This document shows positions 50,345-59,642 of a stretch of DNA of 64,000 nucleotides, one piece after another. The DNA is from JAAYCI01 sp964370445 (GTDB lineage: Bacteria > Bacillota > Clostridia > Oscillospirales > Ruminococcaceae), in contig CAYJJK010000001.1 of the NCBI GenBank assembly GCA_964370445.1, positions 1-64,000 on the forward strand. Reading direction: 5' to 3'. Positions within the stretch are counted from its first letter, which is position 1; every line of letters starts with the position of its first letter. Below the pieces are notes generated by a model. The model had not been told where the DNA came from. It ran no database searches and worked only from the letters and a program-made list of their open reading frames with translations. Position numbers and translations under genes: made by a program.

Positions 50345-50729
50345 ATTTAATAATTTATTCAAAATATATCCGGTTTTTTGATACGAAAAGAATGCTCCAA
50401 AATTTTGTTGTTAAATACTTTCAAGTTTTTTGATGATTAAAAAATGAAGCAGGTAGTGATTTTTCGTGCAAGGGTGAAAAACTCACATCTTCAAAACAGG
50501 CATCGTGTTTGTCAACTTCAAACGCTATACCTGTTTTTATTTTACACAATATCGTATGTTTTAAAATTTTTCAAAAATTTTCACGCAATTTAGGTGCGCA
50601 AACCCCCGATATCTTTCCTTTGTTATATGAGGGGTTCTTTTTTAACCACCTCAACGCGAACCTTGAAAACCGAATACCCATTCACCAAGACATCACTTCT
50701 GATGATGGTTTCCATCAAGCCATTTCAGC

Positions 50730-50945
50730 GCGGTGCGCGATGACATCTCATGGAGATAGAGCGGGCAAGCCGTCTGTGAATATCGGGTTGCCCCCGATAT
50801 GGCGACGACAATCAGAAAGATAATGGTACTCCCGCCTTGAACGCGTCACGGCATTGGGCGGCTCCGAAAGTTCTTCGGAGGAGTGAAATTCTCGTGAGGC
50901 CGAATCGCACCCGGCCGCTTGGTGACTTCCCTCTTTATTTTGCAC
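50730..50945 (+). ncRNA. Candidate structured RNA or regulatory leader (multi-hairpin, GC-rich island)
   Basis: A GC-rich block in AT-rich surroundings with several exact stems: ATCTC/GAGAT (50745-50757); GCGGG (50761-50765) with CCCGC (50831-50835) enclosing TATCGGG/CCCGATA (50781-50799); CTCCGAA/TTCGGAG (50862-50880); GGCCG/CGGCC (50898-50916). No ORF in either strand looks protein-like. It lies upstream of a ParB-like and a tnpV gene, so it probably belongs to the mobile element. The 50345-50729 and 50946-51250 flanks show no gene; a 33-codon ORF at 51141-51242 has no ribosome site and is doubtful. Strand is assumed from the downstream genes. Confidence 0.5.
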
Positions 50946-51254
50946 ATGGGGTGTCGAGGACAAATAATGTGCAACTTTTTTTTCATGATTCTGGCACTTT
51001 TTTACGCTCACCATAAAATTCGTCAGGGAAACGAGCCTCCTATAAAAACCAATGTCGATGAAATTCTGAAAAAAACAGGAACCTTAAACAGTCAGCCCCA
51101 CTTTGTGTGCCACACTATATTTTACATATTATCAACTAAAATGAAGACATTTCAATCGATAACATTGACTAAAACAGAAAAAGACAGTCTCACTCTTTCC
51201 AAGAGCGGAAAGGTACCCATTGCTTATAAAAATTATCTATAGGAGATGATAACC

Positions 51255-51734
51255 TTGAAAAACAACACATCAAACATAAAACTGAAATTGTACGATGATT
51301 TATTCGAAACAGAAAAAAGCCGTTCTGATGCAAAACTCCCTAAGATTTTCGATATCCCTCTTCGTGAAATCGACGATTTTCCTGACCACCCTTTTAAAGT
51401 ACGGAATGATGAAGATATGACGCAGCTAATTGAAAGTATCAAAGAGCGCGGCATCATTACCCCTGCTACCTTACGGCAAAAAGAAGATGGTCGCTTTGAA
51501 CTTATTTCCGGGCATCGGCGAAAGCATGCTTGTGAGTGCGCCGGATATGAAACACTTAAGGCCGAAGTGAAAAACATTAGCCGCGATGAAGCCGTAATTT
51601 TGATGGTGGATTCTAACTTACAGCGCTCTACCATTCTGCCTAGCGAACGTGCATTTTCGTATAAAATGCGTTTAGATGCTATGAACAGGCAAGGACAACG
51701 CTCAGATGAAAACTCATATACTGAGACATACTAA
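51255..51734 (+). CDS. ParB-like nuclease-domain protein, truncated
   Basis: 159 residues from TTG 51255, 9 bp after AGGAG (an ATG at 51246 is too close to that site). ParB N-terminal domain: IFDIPLREIDDFPDHPFKVR, MTQLIESIKERGIITPATLR, the GHRR-like ISGHRRKHACECAGYETLKA, and NLQRSTILPSERAFSYKMRL. Normal members in Tn1549-like elements are near 300 residues with a following HTH domain; this one ends at SYTETY just after the start of the linker. Likely a remnant of the element's partition or stabilisation gene that still has translation signals. The tnpV-type gene directly follows. Confidence 0.75.
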   Translation: MKNNTSNIKLKLYDDLFETEKSRSDAKLPKIFDIPLREIDDFPDHPFKVRNDEDMTQLIESIKERGIITPATLRQKEDGRFELISGHRRKHACECAGYETLKAEVKNISRDEAVILMVDSNLQRSTILPSERAFSYKMRLDAMNRQGQRSDENSYTETY

Positions 51735-51755
51735 ACGATGAAAGGATCAACGATT

Positions 51756-52106
51756 ATGGAGATAACTTACAGCATGGTGAACGACTACAACCTGCCGAAT
51801 CTAACAATGCCGCCCCAACCAGAAATACCACTTGGGAGGTACGCCATGAGCCGCAAACGCTACCTCGAGCAGAAACGCAAGATACTGTTCACCAATCTTC
51901 TGACATCGGGCAAATTAACACAGCACCTCGTAGAGATAGAACATCAAGCACACGAGATGGAGGAGCATCTAGTAGCACAGATGGCGTCAGAACAGTGCGT
52001 GACGGAACAAATGAAAACAAGCGAGCAAATGCGCTGGACTGGCTTGATGAACAATATCCGTCACTCAGCACGAGAGATGGTGACAGCAGAATTGATAACT
52101 GCATAA
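51756..52106 (+). CDS. tnpV: TnpV-like transposon-encoded protein
   Basis: 116 residues from ATG 51756 (an ATG at 51738 in frame is an alternative). The sequence MEITYSMVNDYNLPNLTMPP, PLGRYAMSRKRYLEQKRKIL, FTNLLTSGKLTQHLVEIEHQ and the end MRWTGLMNNIRHSAREMVTA is characteristic of TnpV, a small protein of unknown function found in Tn4451-like and other clostridial elements. It supports the view that 50.7-52.2 kb is mobile-element DNA. Confidence 0.82.
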   Translation: MEITYSMVNDYNLPNLTMPPQPEIPLGRYAMSRKRYLEQKRKILFTNLLTSGKLTQHLVEIEHQAHEMEEHLVAQMASEQCVTEQMKTSEQMRWTGLMNNIRHSAREMVTAELITA

Positions 52107-52151
52107 TCAATGAACTTGTTATCGATTATGCTACCGAAGAAAACAGCGTAA

Positions 52152-52197
52152 TAGTATAGTTAAGAGACCAGAACAATCTGATCTCTTAACTATACTA
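52152..52197. repeat. 46-nt near-perfect hairpin after tnpV
   Basis: TAGTATAGTTAAGAGA (52152-52167) and TCTCTTAACTATACTA (52182-52197) are perfect inverted repeats; CAGA/TCTG inside extends the stem to 20 pairs around ACAA with one C-A mismatch. It has no T-tract, so it may be an element boundary, a recombination site or an RNA processing stem rather than a terminator. Confidence 0.75.
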
Positions 52198-52203
52198 CAA
52201 AAA

Positions 52204-52400
52204 GATATAGATGCCGTACTTTGGCATGACGGCAGTATAAGTGCTGGAAAATACCGAATTTTTTAGCCGTTTTAAAAGAAAACTTCCTCTGTGAAAAACA
52301 CAAAATTCTTGAAAATAACATCTTCAAAAGCGTTGGTAGGTGGCACTTGAGAGAAGAAAATTATTTCACGATTTTAACAGTTTTATTTATAGACTGAAAG
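52204..52400 (+). pseudogene. Short decayed coding remnant of unknown family
   Basis: The plus strand reads DIDAVLWHDGSISAGKYRIF and stops. In another frame it then gives LKENFLCEKHKILENNIFKS, VGRWHLREENYFTILTVLFI and a stop at about 52398. The fragments look like real protein with frame shifts, but I do not recognise the family. The remainder to 52570 shows nothing. Confidence 0.35.
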
Positions 52401-52574
52401 AATTTGACACGGCTGTTACTCTGTATGTGTTGCCCAATTGCACCTCGTTCTTTGCTCTTTAAAACCAAAAGACGTTTGGCGGGGAATTTCCCACACCCCC
52501 CAAAAAGAAACACAGTGGAAATTTAAAATGCATTTTAGGCAACGGGGCAAGCAGACGCCGCCGGATTAATGCCA

Positions 52575-52626
52575 ATAAAAGAAAGCACCTGCAACAAGTG
52601 TTACAAGCGCTTTCTTTTATTACTTT
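52575..52626 (-). terminator. Terminator of the giant surface-protein gene
   Basis: ATAAAAGAAAGC (52575-52586) pairs with GCTTTCTTTTAT (52609-52620); on the minus strand the stem ends in a T-rich run, about 35 bp after the stop codon at 52655. The A/T-rich ends make it usable in both directions. Confidence 0.7.
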
Positions 52627-52654
52627 GTTTTGCTTTTTACAAGCTGCGCATCAT

Positions 52655-55600
52655 TTACGCGTGTTGCGGTTTTTCCTCGTCGTCGTCAACAACTTTTTTG
52701 CGGGAAAGCACTGCAATCAGCACTTGCACCAGAAGGATAACCGCCATGATTAAGGTCCAGTTATCTACAAGAGCCATGGGAAGGCTCATGTCTTGTGTGA
52801 GGATGAAAATAACGGCCGAAAGGATTGCCACCGGTGCGCTTACCAGCCTAAAGATGCCTTTGCGTTTCACGTTTTGGTTTTCTTCGTGCTTCTTGCCGGC
52901 AAAATAGGCAATGAGCAGGAAGACAGAACCAAGAGCCGTGACAATGGCCAGCAGCAGGTTGATAAGAGACCAGCTACCGTCTGCGGCGGCAAGAGGCACT
53001 ACGGTGTCGCCAATTTGCACTTGAACGTCCTCGGCAACATCACCGCCGTCGGCCAGCGGAATTTCTGCGTCGGGAATGTCCAGTGTGAGTGCGGCCGGAA
53101 CAGCAGGGGCTGCCGGTGCGGCAATTGCCACCGGAGCTGCGGGAGCGGGAGCTGCGGGAGCCGGTGCTGCCGGTGCCGGTGCTGCTGGTGCCGGTGTTAT
53201 GGTGTCGTCGGTTGTTGTATCGGTGATTGTGTCATCATCAACAACAACGGCGCTGATGGTAAAGGTGCCCACATTCAAGGTTATATTGTAGTTTTGGTCT
53301 TGCGTATTCAGGGTTACAATGATGTCGTATGTGCCCACCGTTTCACCCGGAACGCGGCTTACCGTGTAATCCAGCGTATCGGTGCCTTCTGTGCCCAAAA
53401 CATTCGCAATAAAGCTATCCGGGTCGTCTTCGCCCATTGTTTTGCCGGCATTTTCCGGGGTGATGCTAACATCTTTTGGTGCTATGGTAACGGTGCGCTC
53501 GATGGTTACGGTTTCATAGCCATCGGCTTCGGCACGTACATACACCGTATACTCACCTGCATCTGTGAAGGCGGGCATTTCGGCATCAAAGTTTGTGCCA
53601 TCTGTGCTATACGTAATGGTAACGTCGGGGTTGTCGTTGTTGCCAAACACCACGTCTACGCCATTGGGGAATGCGTCATGTTCTGTGGCATCATAGGTGC
53701 CCTCATGGGCTGTGCCTTCAATGTCCATTTCGTCGCTGTTGATAATATTCAAAGCACCATCTTTGAATTCTGTTACCACATAGTTGGTAAGTACATCCGC
53801 ATCATTCAGCACAGAGCCTGAAAGATTGATGGCATATTGGCCTGCATACTCACCTTGCAGTTCACCGGCGCCAGGCAAAGAGGTGTTTGTGGCGGTTGTG
53901 CTTATGCCTACTGCGTTTACATCAGAAAGCCCTGCTTGCACTTCGGTTTCGCCATATTGCAGTCCACTCACTTCATAGCCTAAGGCCGGATTTGGCGGCA
54001 CTACGCCATACGGTGTGCTGCGGTTTGGTGCTGTAACAACAAGATTTGCTTTTGTAATGGTGTGCGTTGCGGCAATAAGCTCAAAACGGTAGTTTCCTGT
54101 GGCAGTGTTGTCTGTTTCTTGCACTGTGGTTTCTGCTGCCAAGGTTGCTCTTAGCTCATAAGTGTCGGCACTGCGATTCGCTGCCTCAGTTGCATCATAA
54201 TCTGTGGCGTAACCACTTGGCGCTGCGCTCAATGTGAGATAATCTTGCACTACTCCACCTACCAACACTTCATAGCCGAAAACTAGGCCGGCATTTAATG
54301 TGCCATAAGGTGCAGGGTCGGCAGTTGGGCGCACCTCTGCGGCAGCTTGGCTGATGCTTACCGTGTAGGAATGGTTTTCTATTGATGCATAGCCCTCGTT
54401 GTCCGGTGTTATGGTTACAAATTTTTCGCCGGCCTCTGCAACATTTTTCACCGCACCTGCAAATGTTACGCTTGCATCGCCAATACCGGGAATGAAAATT
54501 CTACCGGTTGCCAGTTCTTCTTCTGTAAAGGAGTACGTATTATCACCCACTTTAATCGAAAGCCCTGTAAGGGATTGATGAGAGCTGCGGTCATACGTGC
54601 CGGTGTAGCCTGTTGCGCTTGCAATGAAGAAAGCTGAATCATTTTTCTCAACTCTTCCTTTGAAGCTTCCCTCGTTATACTTTAAGAAATAGTTTCTAAT
54701 TTCGGTTGGTTGATTGGGCTCATTCACTGTAATGTCAAATGTACCAGTGGTGAGGCCTTGTGTATAGTTGCTGGTGTATGGAGTACCTACGGCGTTGATT
54801 TGCGCTATCAAACCATCTGGCCCATCTGGCGAATCATTGTTTTTGATGCCTTCTTGAATCCCAAATGGGATATCAATCGGTGCAGGGGTGTTGTAGGCAA
54901 TAATCACTTGGTTTGCCAATGGATAAAGCATAAGCTCTGCTTTGTTTACCTGCAAGGTGCCTCTGCCCGCAGTAAAGGTATAGTTTGTTGCGGATAATCT
55001 TGCAACTGCCGTATCTGTTATTGAAATACTATAGTTGCTTGCATCATTACCTTTTACGTATGTTGTGCTGTAGTCATCTTGGACAATCGTTCCTCTGACA
55101 AGGCCCTCCCAGTCTTCACCTGTAAGCATGCCGGTATATGTGAAGGTGTAGCCTGCACTCGGAGCATCATCGCCATAGGTGATGGCATCATGTTTTGGAG
55201 TTAGCTCAACTTCCACTTTGGCCATGTCGGGTGTTACCAGTTGAATCGCACTGGCTCTGTATTCGTTGCCGGCTGCAGGAAGTGCTTGAATTTCGTACTG
55301 TGCGCCCGCTGCGGGAACGTCAGTGCTGCTTGGCCAACCTACTGTCCATTCTGTTGTACCTTTCACTCTGTATTGGAAAATGACATCCTCTACATCCAGG
55401 CTTCTATCACCTGCTTTTAGGGTGTTTTCTTGCAAAGTGAAAAGTTGTTGGTTGTTTTGGTTGTATGTGAGAGATGGTGTATCTACACTAAATACAATTT
55501 GGTCCCACTCGGCCCATTGTGCATATAGTGTTATGCCATCTTCTGCAATACTGCTAATTGGTATTTCAGTACCTGGAGAATAGGAGGTTCCTCCTCCGTT

Positions 55601-58048
55601 TTGCTCTGTGTTCCAACTGATAAAATTATGCTCTGCTACGCTGAAACCATTTGCAGCAGCTGCATATGCCGCTTCGTCTGTGGCAGTTTCAGCTGGTGTA
55701 GCCCCTTGAACAGAAGCATGGTTCCCCACATAAGTCACTGTGTATTCCTTGGCTTTCCACACAGCATAATACTCTTTGTTGTCATCTGCCTGAATGGAGC
55801 CAATCTCGTTATGCGAAAGAATACCGTCATCGGTGGAGGAAGCATTCGCATTTGTATGCCAGCCCATAAAGTCATAGTAGTCTCTTATGGGTATTTCGAT
55901 GTTATCAATATCAACAAAACCGGTTAGAACATTGCCTGTGGCTCTTTGATAGGCATTTGTTCCATCATTGTTATAGAAAGTTAAGGTGTATTCGTTAACT
56001 GTCCACTTAGCATACACGGTGGTTGGCGCTGTAAAGCGAGTGGCGGTGGTGACGGGATCGCCATCTTCATCCACCCAGCCCCCAAAGGTGTAGCCAAGGC
56101 CTGTTTTTGGTTGCGAAAAGTTTTCTGCCGCTACACTGCCTGTCACTAGGCCATTTGTTTCAGAAGTTGGCCGAATGTCTACGTTTACATCCACATTGGC
56201 CACAATTTCTTTGTTCTCAGTGGAATCATCCGAAAATGTTGCGGTTGCATTATCTGCAAGGTTTAAGTCAAATGTCACCATAGGTGCCCACACGGCAACT
56301 ACAGGGAAATCTGCGCCCAGCAACTCTGTTCCATCCGGAAGATATTTTTCTGTGCCACTTACAAGAGTTCCATCTTCGTTTGTGGTGTTCCACCATAGGA
56401 AATCATAACCGTCTCTTGGGCTAATTCCGACCTCTGCAGGAGAAAGAAATTCATAGTCTTCATTGATTGGCTTACCAGGATCGACATAAAATACGCTGCC
56501 TTCTGGTAAAATCGTTCCGTTTGCACCGGGGAAATAGGTAACGGTAACGGTTTGCTTATTGCCCCAAACGGCATATAGGGTCATGTTCTCGCTTGCTGTG
56601 ATGAACGCTTTGTCGGTATAGACTACACCAGCTTGCGTTGCAGGAGTGGTTGTTGGGGTCGTGCTCCAGCCCAAAAACTCCCTATCGTCATAGTCAAAGA
56701 CATTTTCGTTAAGTGCTTCTTCAACATCTCTCAACACAGTTTGGGCATCCATTGTGCCTGTGGCACCGTTGCCGTTAAAGGTGATGGTGACAGGGTCTCT
56801 TTCCCATTGCGCTGTTAGGGTGACACTTTCAAATGGCATGATAAAAGTGTCGTTTCCAACAAAGGTGGACTTTCCTTCAGGAAGAAGGTTTGTAGGGTCA
56901 GGTAGCCAGCCCTCAAAGGTATAGCCTGCTTTTCTTGGCACTTCATCCTCAACGTCTACCCCAGTTCCGCCGATGCGAGATCCATCCGCATCAGTCGTAC
57001 TCCAAGCACCACCGTCTAATTCATATGTAAGGCCAAACGAATTTTGGATGTATCCATCAATATGCAATTCACTTTCATTTTGCCCTTTTATCGTATACCA
57101 AATAATCTGAGTAGAAGTGGGAAGATGCTGCGTGGCAGCATCAAAGCTTGCTTCGCCGAGCAATCCTGTAATTTGTGTTTGATATTCACCAATTGTTTGA
57201 GGCAAAGTTTCAAATAGATCGGCTAATTCATCATCATTCCCGATTACGTCATCCCCACCAGGACCGCCCAAATACCACGCCGAATTGTCGTTTGCACCAC
57301 TCATCTCCGGCGTGTCCGGATTGTTTAAAGTAATTCCAAAATCAAGAACATTTTCTTGAATGTCAAGCCCATAAGTTGCAGCAGGGGTATACCCTTCAGA
57401 CCCTACCGGTGCGGCTTGATAATCCGCCGGATTGATATTATTGTCAAATGCATTATGGATGTAAAGCTCTAATGTTATATCCGATAAATTATAATTTACT
57501 GCAGTCAGCTGAGGTGCCGGAGGTGCACCTGCCGGTACCTCTAAGGGCTCACCCCCAAGGTCTATTGCTGCAACTGCGCCAACACCCTCATCCTCGTCTT
57601 CATCGTCAGGCGTGGTGTTGCCGCCGGTGTTGCCGGTGTTGCCGCCGGTGTTGCCGGTGTTGCCGGTGTTGCCGCCGGTGTTGCCGGTGTTGCCGCCGGT
57701 GTTGCCGNNNNNNNNNNNNNNNNNNNNNNNNNNNNNNNNNNNNNNNNNNNNNNNNNNNNNNNNNNNNNNNNNNNNNNNNNNNNNNNNNNNNNNNNNNNNN
57801 NNNNNNNCGCCGGTGTTGCCGGTGTTGCCGCCGGTGTTGCCGGTGTTGCCGCCGGTGTTGCCAGTGTTGTCGCCGGTGTTGCCGGTGTTGCCGGTGTTGC
57901 CGCCGGTGTTATTTTGTTGTAACAGTGTGTCTTCTCCCTGCGGTTGCACTTCTTCCAGTGCAATTGCCGACATTGGTATACTTACCAAAAGCAGCACCGC
58001 CAAAAATCCACTTAAAACTTTTTTTAATTTCGGCGAAGTATTTTTCAT
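52655..58048 (-). CDS. Giant surface protein with GNTG stalk, InlB-type B repeats and MBG domains
   Basis: About 1800 residues across an assembly gap. I start it at ATG 58048, 9 bp after GGAGG; the ATG at 58057 abuts that site. Order: signal peptide (LSGFLAVLLLVSIPMSAIAL); GNTGGNTG repeat stalk (57905-57615); an aromatic-poor domain; at least six Listeria-Bacteroides (InlB B) repeats recognisable by GYTFEGW, FLGWST, YTFGGW, FMGWHTN, FISWNT; four or five MBG/YDG-type Ig modules (for example LVVTAPNRSTPYG, AEVRPTADPAPYG); a PAPAA repeat (53100-53205); then three C-terminal hydrophobic helices with a charged tail. No LPxTG motif. Probably an adhesin or surface stalk held by its C-terminal membrane helices. 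The minus-strand frame agrees on both sides of the gap, but true length is unknown. Confidence 0.85.
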   Translation of the reverse strand: MKNTSPKLKKVLSGFLAVLLLVSIPMSAIALEEVQPQGEDTLLQQNNTGGNTGNTGNTGDNTGNTGGNTGNTGGNTGNTGXXXXXXXXXXXXXXXXXXXXXXXXXXXXXXXXXXGNTGGNTGNTGGNTGNTGNTGGNTGNTGGNTTPDDEDEDEGVGAVAAIDLGGEPLEVPAGAPPAPQLTAVNYNLSDITLELYIHNAFDNNINPADYQAAPVGSEGYTPAATYGLDIQENVLDFGITLNNPDTPEMSGANDNSAWYLGGPGGDDVIGNDDELADLFETLPQTIGEYQTQITGLLGEASFDAATQHLPTSTQIIWYTIKGQNESELHIDGYIQNSFGLTYELDGGAWSTTDADGSRIGGTGVDVEDEVPRKAGYTFEGWLPDPTNLLPEGKSTFVGNDTFIMPFESVTLTAQWERDPVTITFNGNGATGTMDAQTVLRDVEEALNENVFDYDDREFLGWSTTPTTTPATQAGVVYTDKAFITASENMTLYAVWGNKQTVTVTYFPGANGTILPEGSVFYVDPGKPINEDYEFLSPAEVGISPRDGYDFLWWNTTNEDGTLVSGTEKYLPDGTELLGADFPVVAVWAPMVTFDLNLADNATATFSDDSTENKEIVANVDVNVDIRPTSETNGLVTGSVAAENFSQPKTGLGYTFGGWVDEDGDPVTTATRFTAPTTVYAKWTVNEYTLTFYNNDGTNAYQRATGNVLTGFVDIDNIEIPIRDYYDFMGWHTNANASSTDDGILSHNEIGSIQADDNKEYYAVWKAKEYTVTYVGNHASVQGATPAETATDEAAYAAAANGFSVAEHNFISWNTEQNGGGTSYSPGTEIPISSIAEDGITLYAQWAEWDQIVFSVDTPSLTYNQNNQQLFTLQENTLKAGDRSLDVEDVIFQYRVKGTTEWTVGWPSSTDVPAAGAQYEIQALPAAGNEYRASAIQLVTPDMAKVEVELTPKHDAITYGDDAPSAGYTFTYTGMLTGEDWEGLVRGTIVQDDYSTTYVKGNDASNYSISITDTAVARLSATNYTFTAGRGTLQVNKAELMLYPLANQVIIAYNTPAPIDIPFGIQEGIKNNDSPDGPDGLIAQINAVGTPYTSNYTQGLTTGTFDITVNEPNQPTEIRNYFLKYNEGSFKGRVEKNDSAFFIASATGYTGTYDRSSHQSLTGLSIKVGDNTYSFTEEELATGRIFIPGIGDASVTFAGAVKNVAEAGEKFVTITPDNEGYASIENHSYTVSISQAAAEVRPTADPAPYGTLNAGLVFGYEVLVGGVVQDYLTLSAAPSGYATDYDATEAANRSADTYELRATLAAETTVQETDNTATGNYRFELIAATHTITKANLVVTAPNRSTPYGVVPPNPALGYEVSGLQYGETEVQAGLSDVNAVGISTTATNTSLPGAGELQGEYAGQYAINLSGSVLNDADVLTNYVVTEFKDGALNIINSDEMDIEGTAHEGTYDATEHDAFPNGVDVVFGNNDNPDVTITYSTDGTNFDAEMPAFTDAGEYTVYVRAEADGYETVTIERTVTIAPKDVSITPENAGKTMGEDDPDSFIANVLGTEGTDTLDYTVSRVPGETVGTYDIIVTLNTQDQNYNITLNVGTFTISAVVVDDDTITDTTTDDTITPAPAAPAPAAPAPAAPAPAAPVAIAAPAAPAVPAALTLDIPDAEIPLADGGDVAEDVQVQIGDTVVPLAAADGSWSLINLLLAIVTALGSVFLLIAYFAGKKHEENQNVKRKGIFRLVSAPVAILSAVIFILTQDMSLPMALVDNWTLIMAVILLVQVLIAVLSRKKVVDDDEEKPQHA
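53095..53205. repeat. Pro/Ala coding repeat (PAPAA)
   Basis: Tandem GGTGCTGCCGGTGCC-like units encode APAAPAPAAPAPAAP between the last MBG-type module and the membrane helices. Such Pro/Ala tracts commonly span the peptidoglycan. Confidence 0.75.
57615..57908. repeat. GNTG tandem repeat with 100-N assembly gap
   Basis: Units built of GGCAACACC (9 nt) with an added GGC every two units encode GNTGGNTG. The stretch 57708-57807 is exactly 100 N, the conventional placeholder for a gap of unknown size, so the repeat was collapsed or unresolved in assembly and the copy number cannot be read. Confidence 0.92.
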
Positions 58049-58368
58049 TCGTGTCATCCTCCCATTTATTCACTTTCGTTTTATAATTTCGTTTACATCT
58101 TCAATTATTGTGCGAAATTTAAATGTTATGCCAGTATATCACACTGTTCTCTTGCAAGAAAGATAAAAAAACAGATTTTTTTGAGTATATCAATAATTGG
58201 ATATTTGCGCAATAAAGTGCTATCCTTCTGAATTTATATGATACTTATAGGTATAGCATTGTGACTTACGTTTGTTTTTTTGTGTAGTCTCTGGCCGCAC
58301 ATCTATTTTAAAACAAAAGAAGTTTTCCGTCATAATCGTGCTTTTCACTGGCACCACCTCAGACAGAG

Positions 58369-58600
58369 CTAGCACAAATGGAACACCACAAGTAGGTCTC
58401 CGCTTTCTTCTTCGTCTTGGCTTTCCTCCGCTTCACCACCTTCTGCAGCGGTTTCTGTTTGTGCGTTCTGCTGTGTTACCTGCACGGCGGACACTGTGTA
58501 GAAGGGGGCTTGCATGATATAATCCTGCACAGAGCCTAGGTTGCGCCAAATACTTCCATCAAACCACTCGATTTCAAAGGTGTACACTTTTATGGTACAA
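58369..58600 (-). pseudogene. C-terminal fragment of a paralogue of the lipoprotein at 62482
   Basis: The minus strand reads YTFEIEWFDGSIWRNLGSVQ, DYIMQAPFYTV, an Ala/Glu-rich stretch (ETAAEGGEAEESQDEEESGD) and VFHLC. The product of 62482-64000 has SEIEWFDGAVWHTAGHIQ, DYIAQDPFYVV, EQEAEQDAEQEAEEEGDYTG and IFHLR in the same order. The fragment has lost everything upstream and its Thr/Pro tail; the ribokinase promoter now lies within it. Confidence 0.8.
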
Positions 58601-58601
58601 T
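58573..58601 (+). promoter_or_regulatory. Candidate promoter of the PfkB kinase gene
   Basis: TTCAAA (58573-58578), 17 nt, TACAAT (58596-58601), 30 bp before the ATG. The boxes are moderate matches, but the spacing and the AGGAGG site that follows fit. Confidence 0.45.
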
Positions 58602-58630
58602 AAAAATAATCCAAAACAGGAGGCACACAA

Positions 58631-59524
58631 ATGAGTATCATCAATTTTGGTTCACTCAACATCGACCATGTATATTCCGTGGATCATTTTGTACAGCCCG
58701 GTGAAACTGCCACAGCTACAGAGTATAATCTCCATCTTGGCGGAAAAGGGCACAACCAAAGCATTGCCCTTGCAAAAGCCGGTGCCGAAGTTTGGCACGC
58801 CGGATGCATTGGCAAAGACGGCGGCGCTTTGTGCCAAAGCCTTTGTGAAAACGGTGTTCGAACAGACTATATTCGAACATCAAGCCGCCCAAGCGGGCAT
58901 GCGCTAATTCAAGTGGATAGGCATGGGCAAAATTCCATTCTTGTATATCCCGGTGCAAACGGGGATATACAAGACAATTATATAGAGGACGTTCTGCAGC
59001 ATTTTGGCAAAGGTGATGCACTGCTTTTGCAAAACGAAACTGCAAAGGTAGATGTTTTGATAGAAAAAGCCGCTAAATATTCTGTGCGTGTTATTTTTAA
59101 CCCCTCACCCTTCACACAAAATATCGAACAATATCCGCTTGATTTGGTGGACTTGTTTTTGCTTAACGAATTGGAAGGAGCCCTAATTTCGGGCGAAAGC
59201 GCAGAGGATAAAATGCTAGACGCTTTAAAAAATCGGTTTCCAAAAGCCGAATTTTTGTTAACTTTAGGTGAAAACGGGGCATGGTATTGTTATGGTGATA
59301 AACGCTTGTATCAGCCAGCTTACAAAACAACCGTTGTAGACACCACCGCCGCAGGAGACACTTTTACAGGCTATTTTTTGGCACAGTACAAAAAAAACGG
59401 TGACGCAAAAAGAGCTCTTTCTCTTGCGGCTATGGCGTCCTCCATTGCCGTGTCTCGCCATGGGGCGGCAATATCCATTCCATTTTTAGCAGAAGTGGAA
59501 CAACGCTTATCCAAGAAAAAGTAA
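58631..59524 (+). CDS. Ribokinase-like (PfkB family) carbohydrate kinase
   Basis: 297 residues, AGGAGG 8 bp upstream. NFGSLNIDHVYSVDHFVQPG and the first PfkB signature LHLGGKGHNQSIALAKAGAE, VLLQNETAK-like core, LFLLNELEGALISGESAE, LLTLGENGAWY, and the second signature TTVVDTTAAGDTFTGYFLAQ with the catalytic Asp and anion hole GAGD-like AAGD. It phosphorylates a sugar, most likely ribose or a related pentose, at the primary hydroxyl using ATP. It stands alone among degenerate sequences, without transport or isomerase partners, so its present pathway is unclear. Confidence 0.9.
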   Translation: MSIINFGSLNIDHVYSVDHFVQPGETATATEYNLHLGGKGHNQSIALAKAGAEVWHAGCIGKDGGALCQSLCENGVRTDYIRTSSRPSGHALIQVDRHGQNSILVYPGANGDIQDNYIEDVLQHFGKGDALLLQNETAKVDVLIEKAAKYSVRVIFNPSPFTQNIEQYPLDLVDLFLLNELEGALISGESAEDKMLDALKNRFPKAEFLLTLGENGAWYCYGDKRLYQPAYKTTVVDTTAAGDTFTGYFLAQYKKNGDAKRALSLAAMASSIAVSRHGAAISIPFLAEVEQRLSKKK

Positions 59525-59642
59525 AGCACATCTCTATTGAGATATACAATAATAAGCTGTTGCCAAAGCCGGTTTTACAAAAATTTTATCAATGCCTCCG
59601 GTGTCGCTTGCACGTTTCTATTTTATCGAACCCAAAGGTTTC

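Noticed and set aside
50919..51242. 107-residue plus-strand ORF before the ParB-like gene
   Set aside because: Its first part overlaps the structured block and its start has no ribosome site; only the last 33 codons look faintly protein-like.
52793..53821. 342-residue plus-strand ORF rich in Gly, Cys and Arg
   Set aside because: Antisense to MBG domains and the PAPAA repeat of the giant surface protein; no motif or start site.
52655..58048. Frame break caused by the 100-N gap
   Set aside because: The GNTG frame is the same on both sides as written, but since the gap size is a placeholder neither continuity nor a break can be claimed.
57448..58086. Plus-strand Arg/Cys- or Leu/Pro-rich ORFs over the GNTG repeat
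   Set aside because: They are antisense shadows of a repetitive coding sequence, have no ribosome site, and the minus strand has a signal peptide and known domains.
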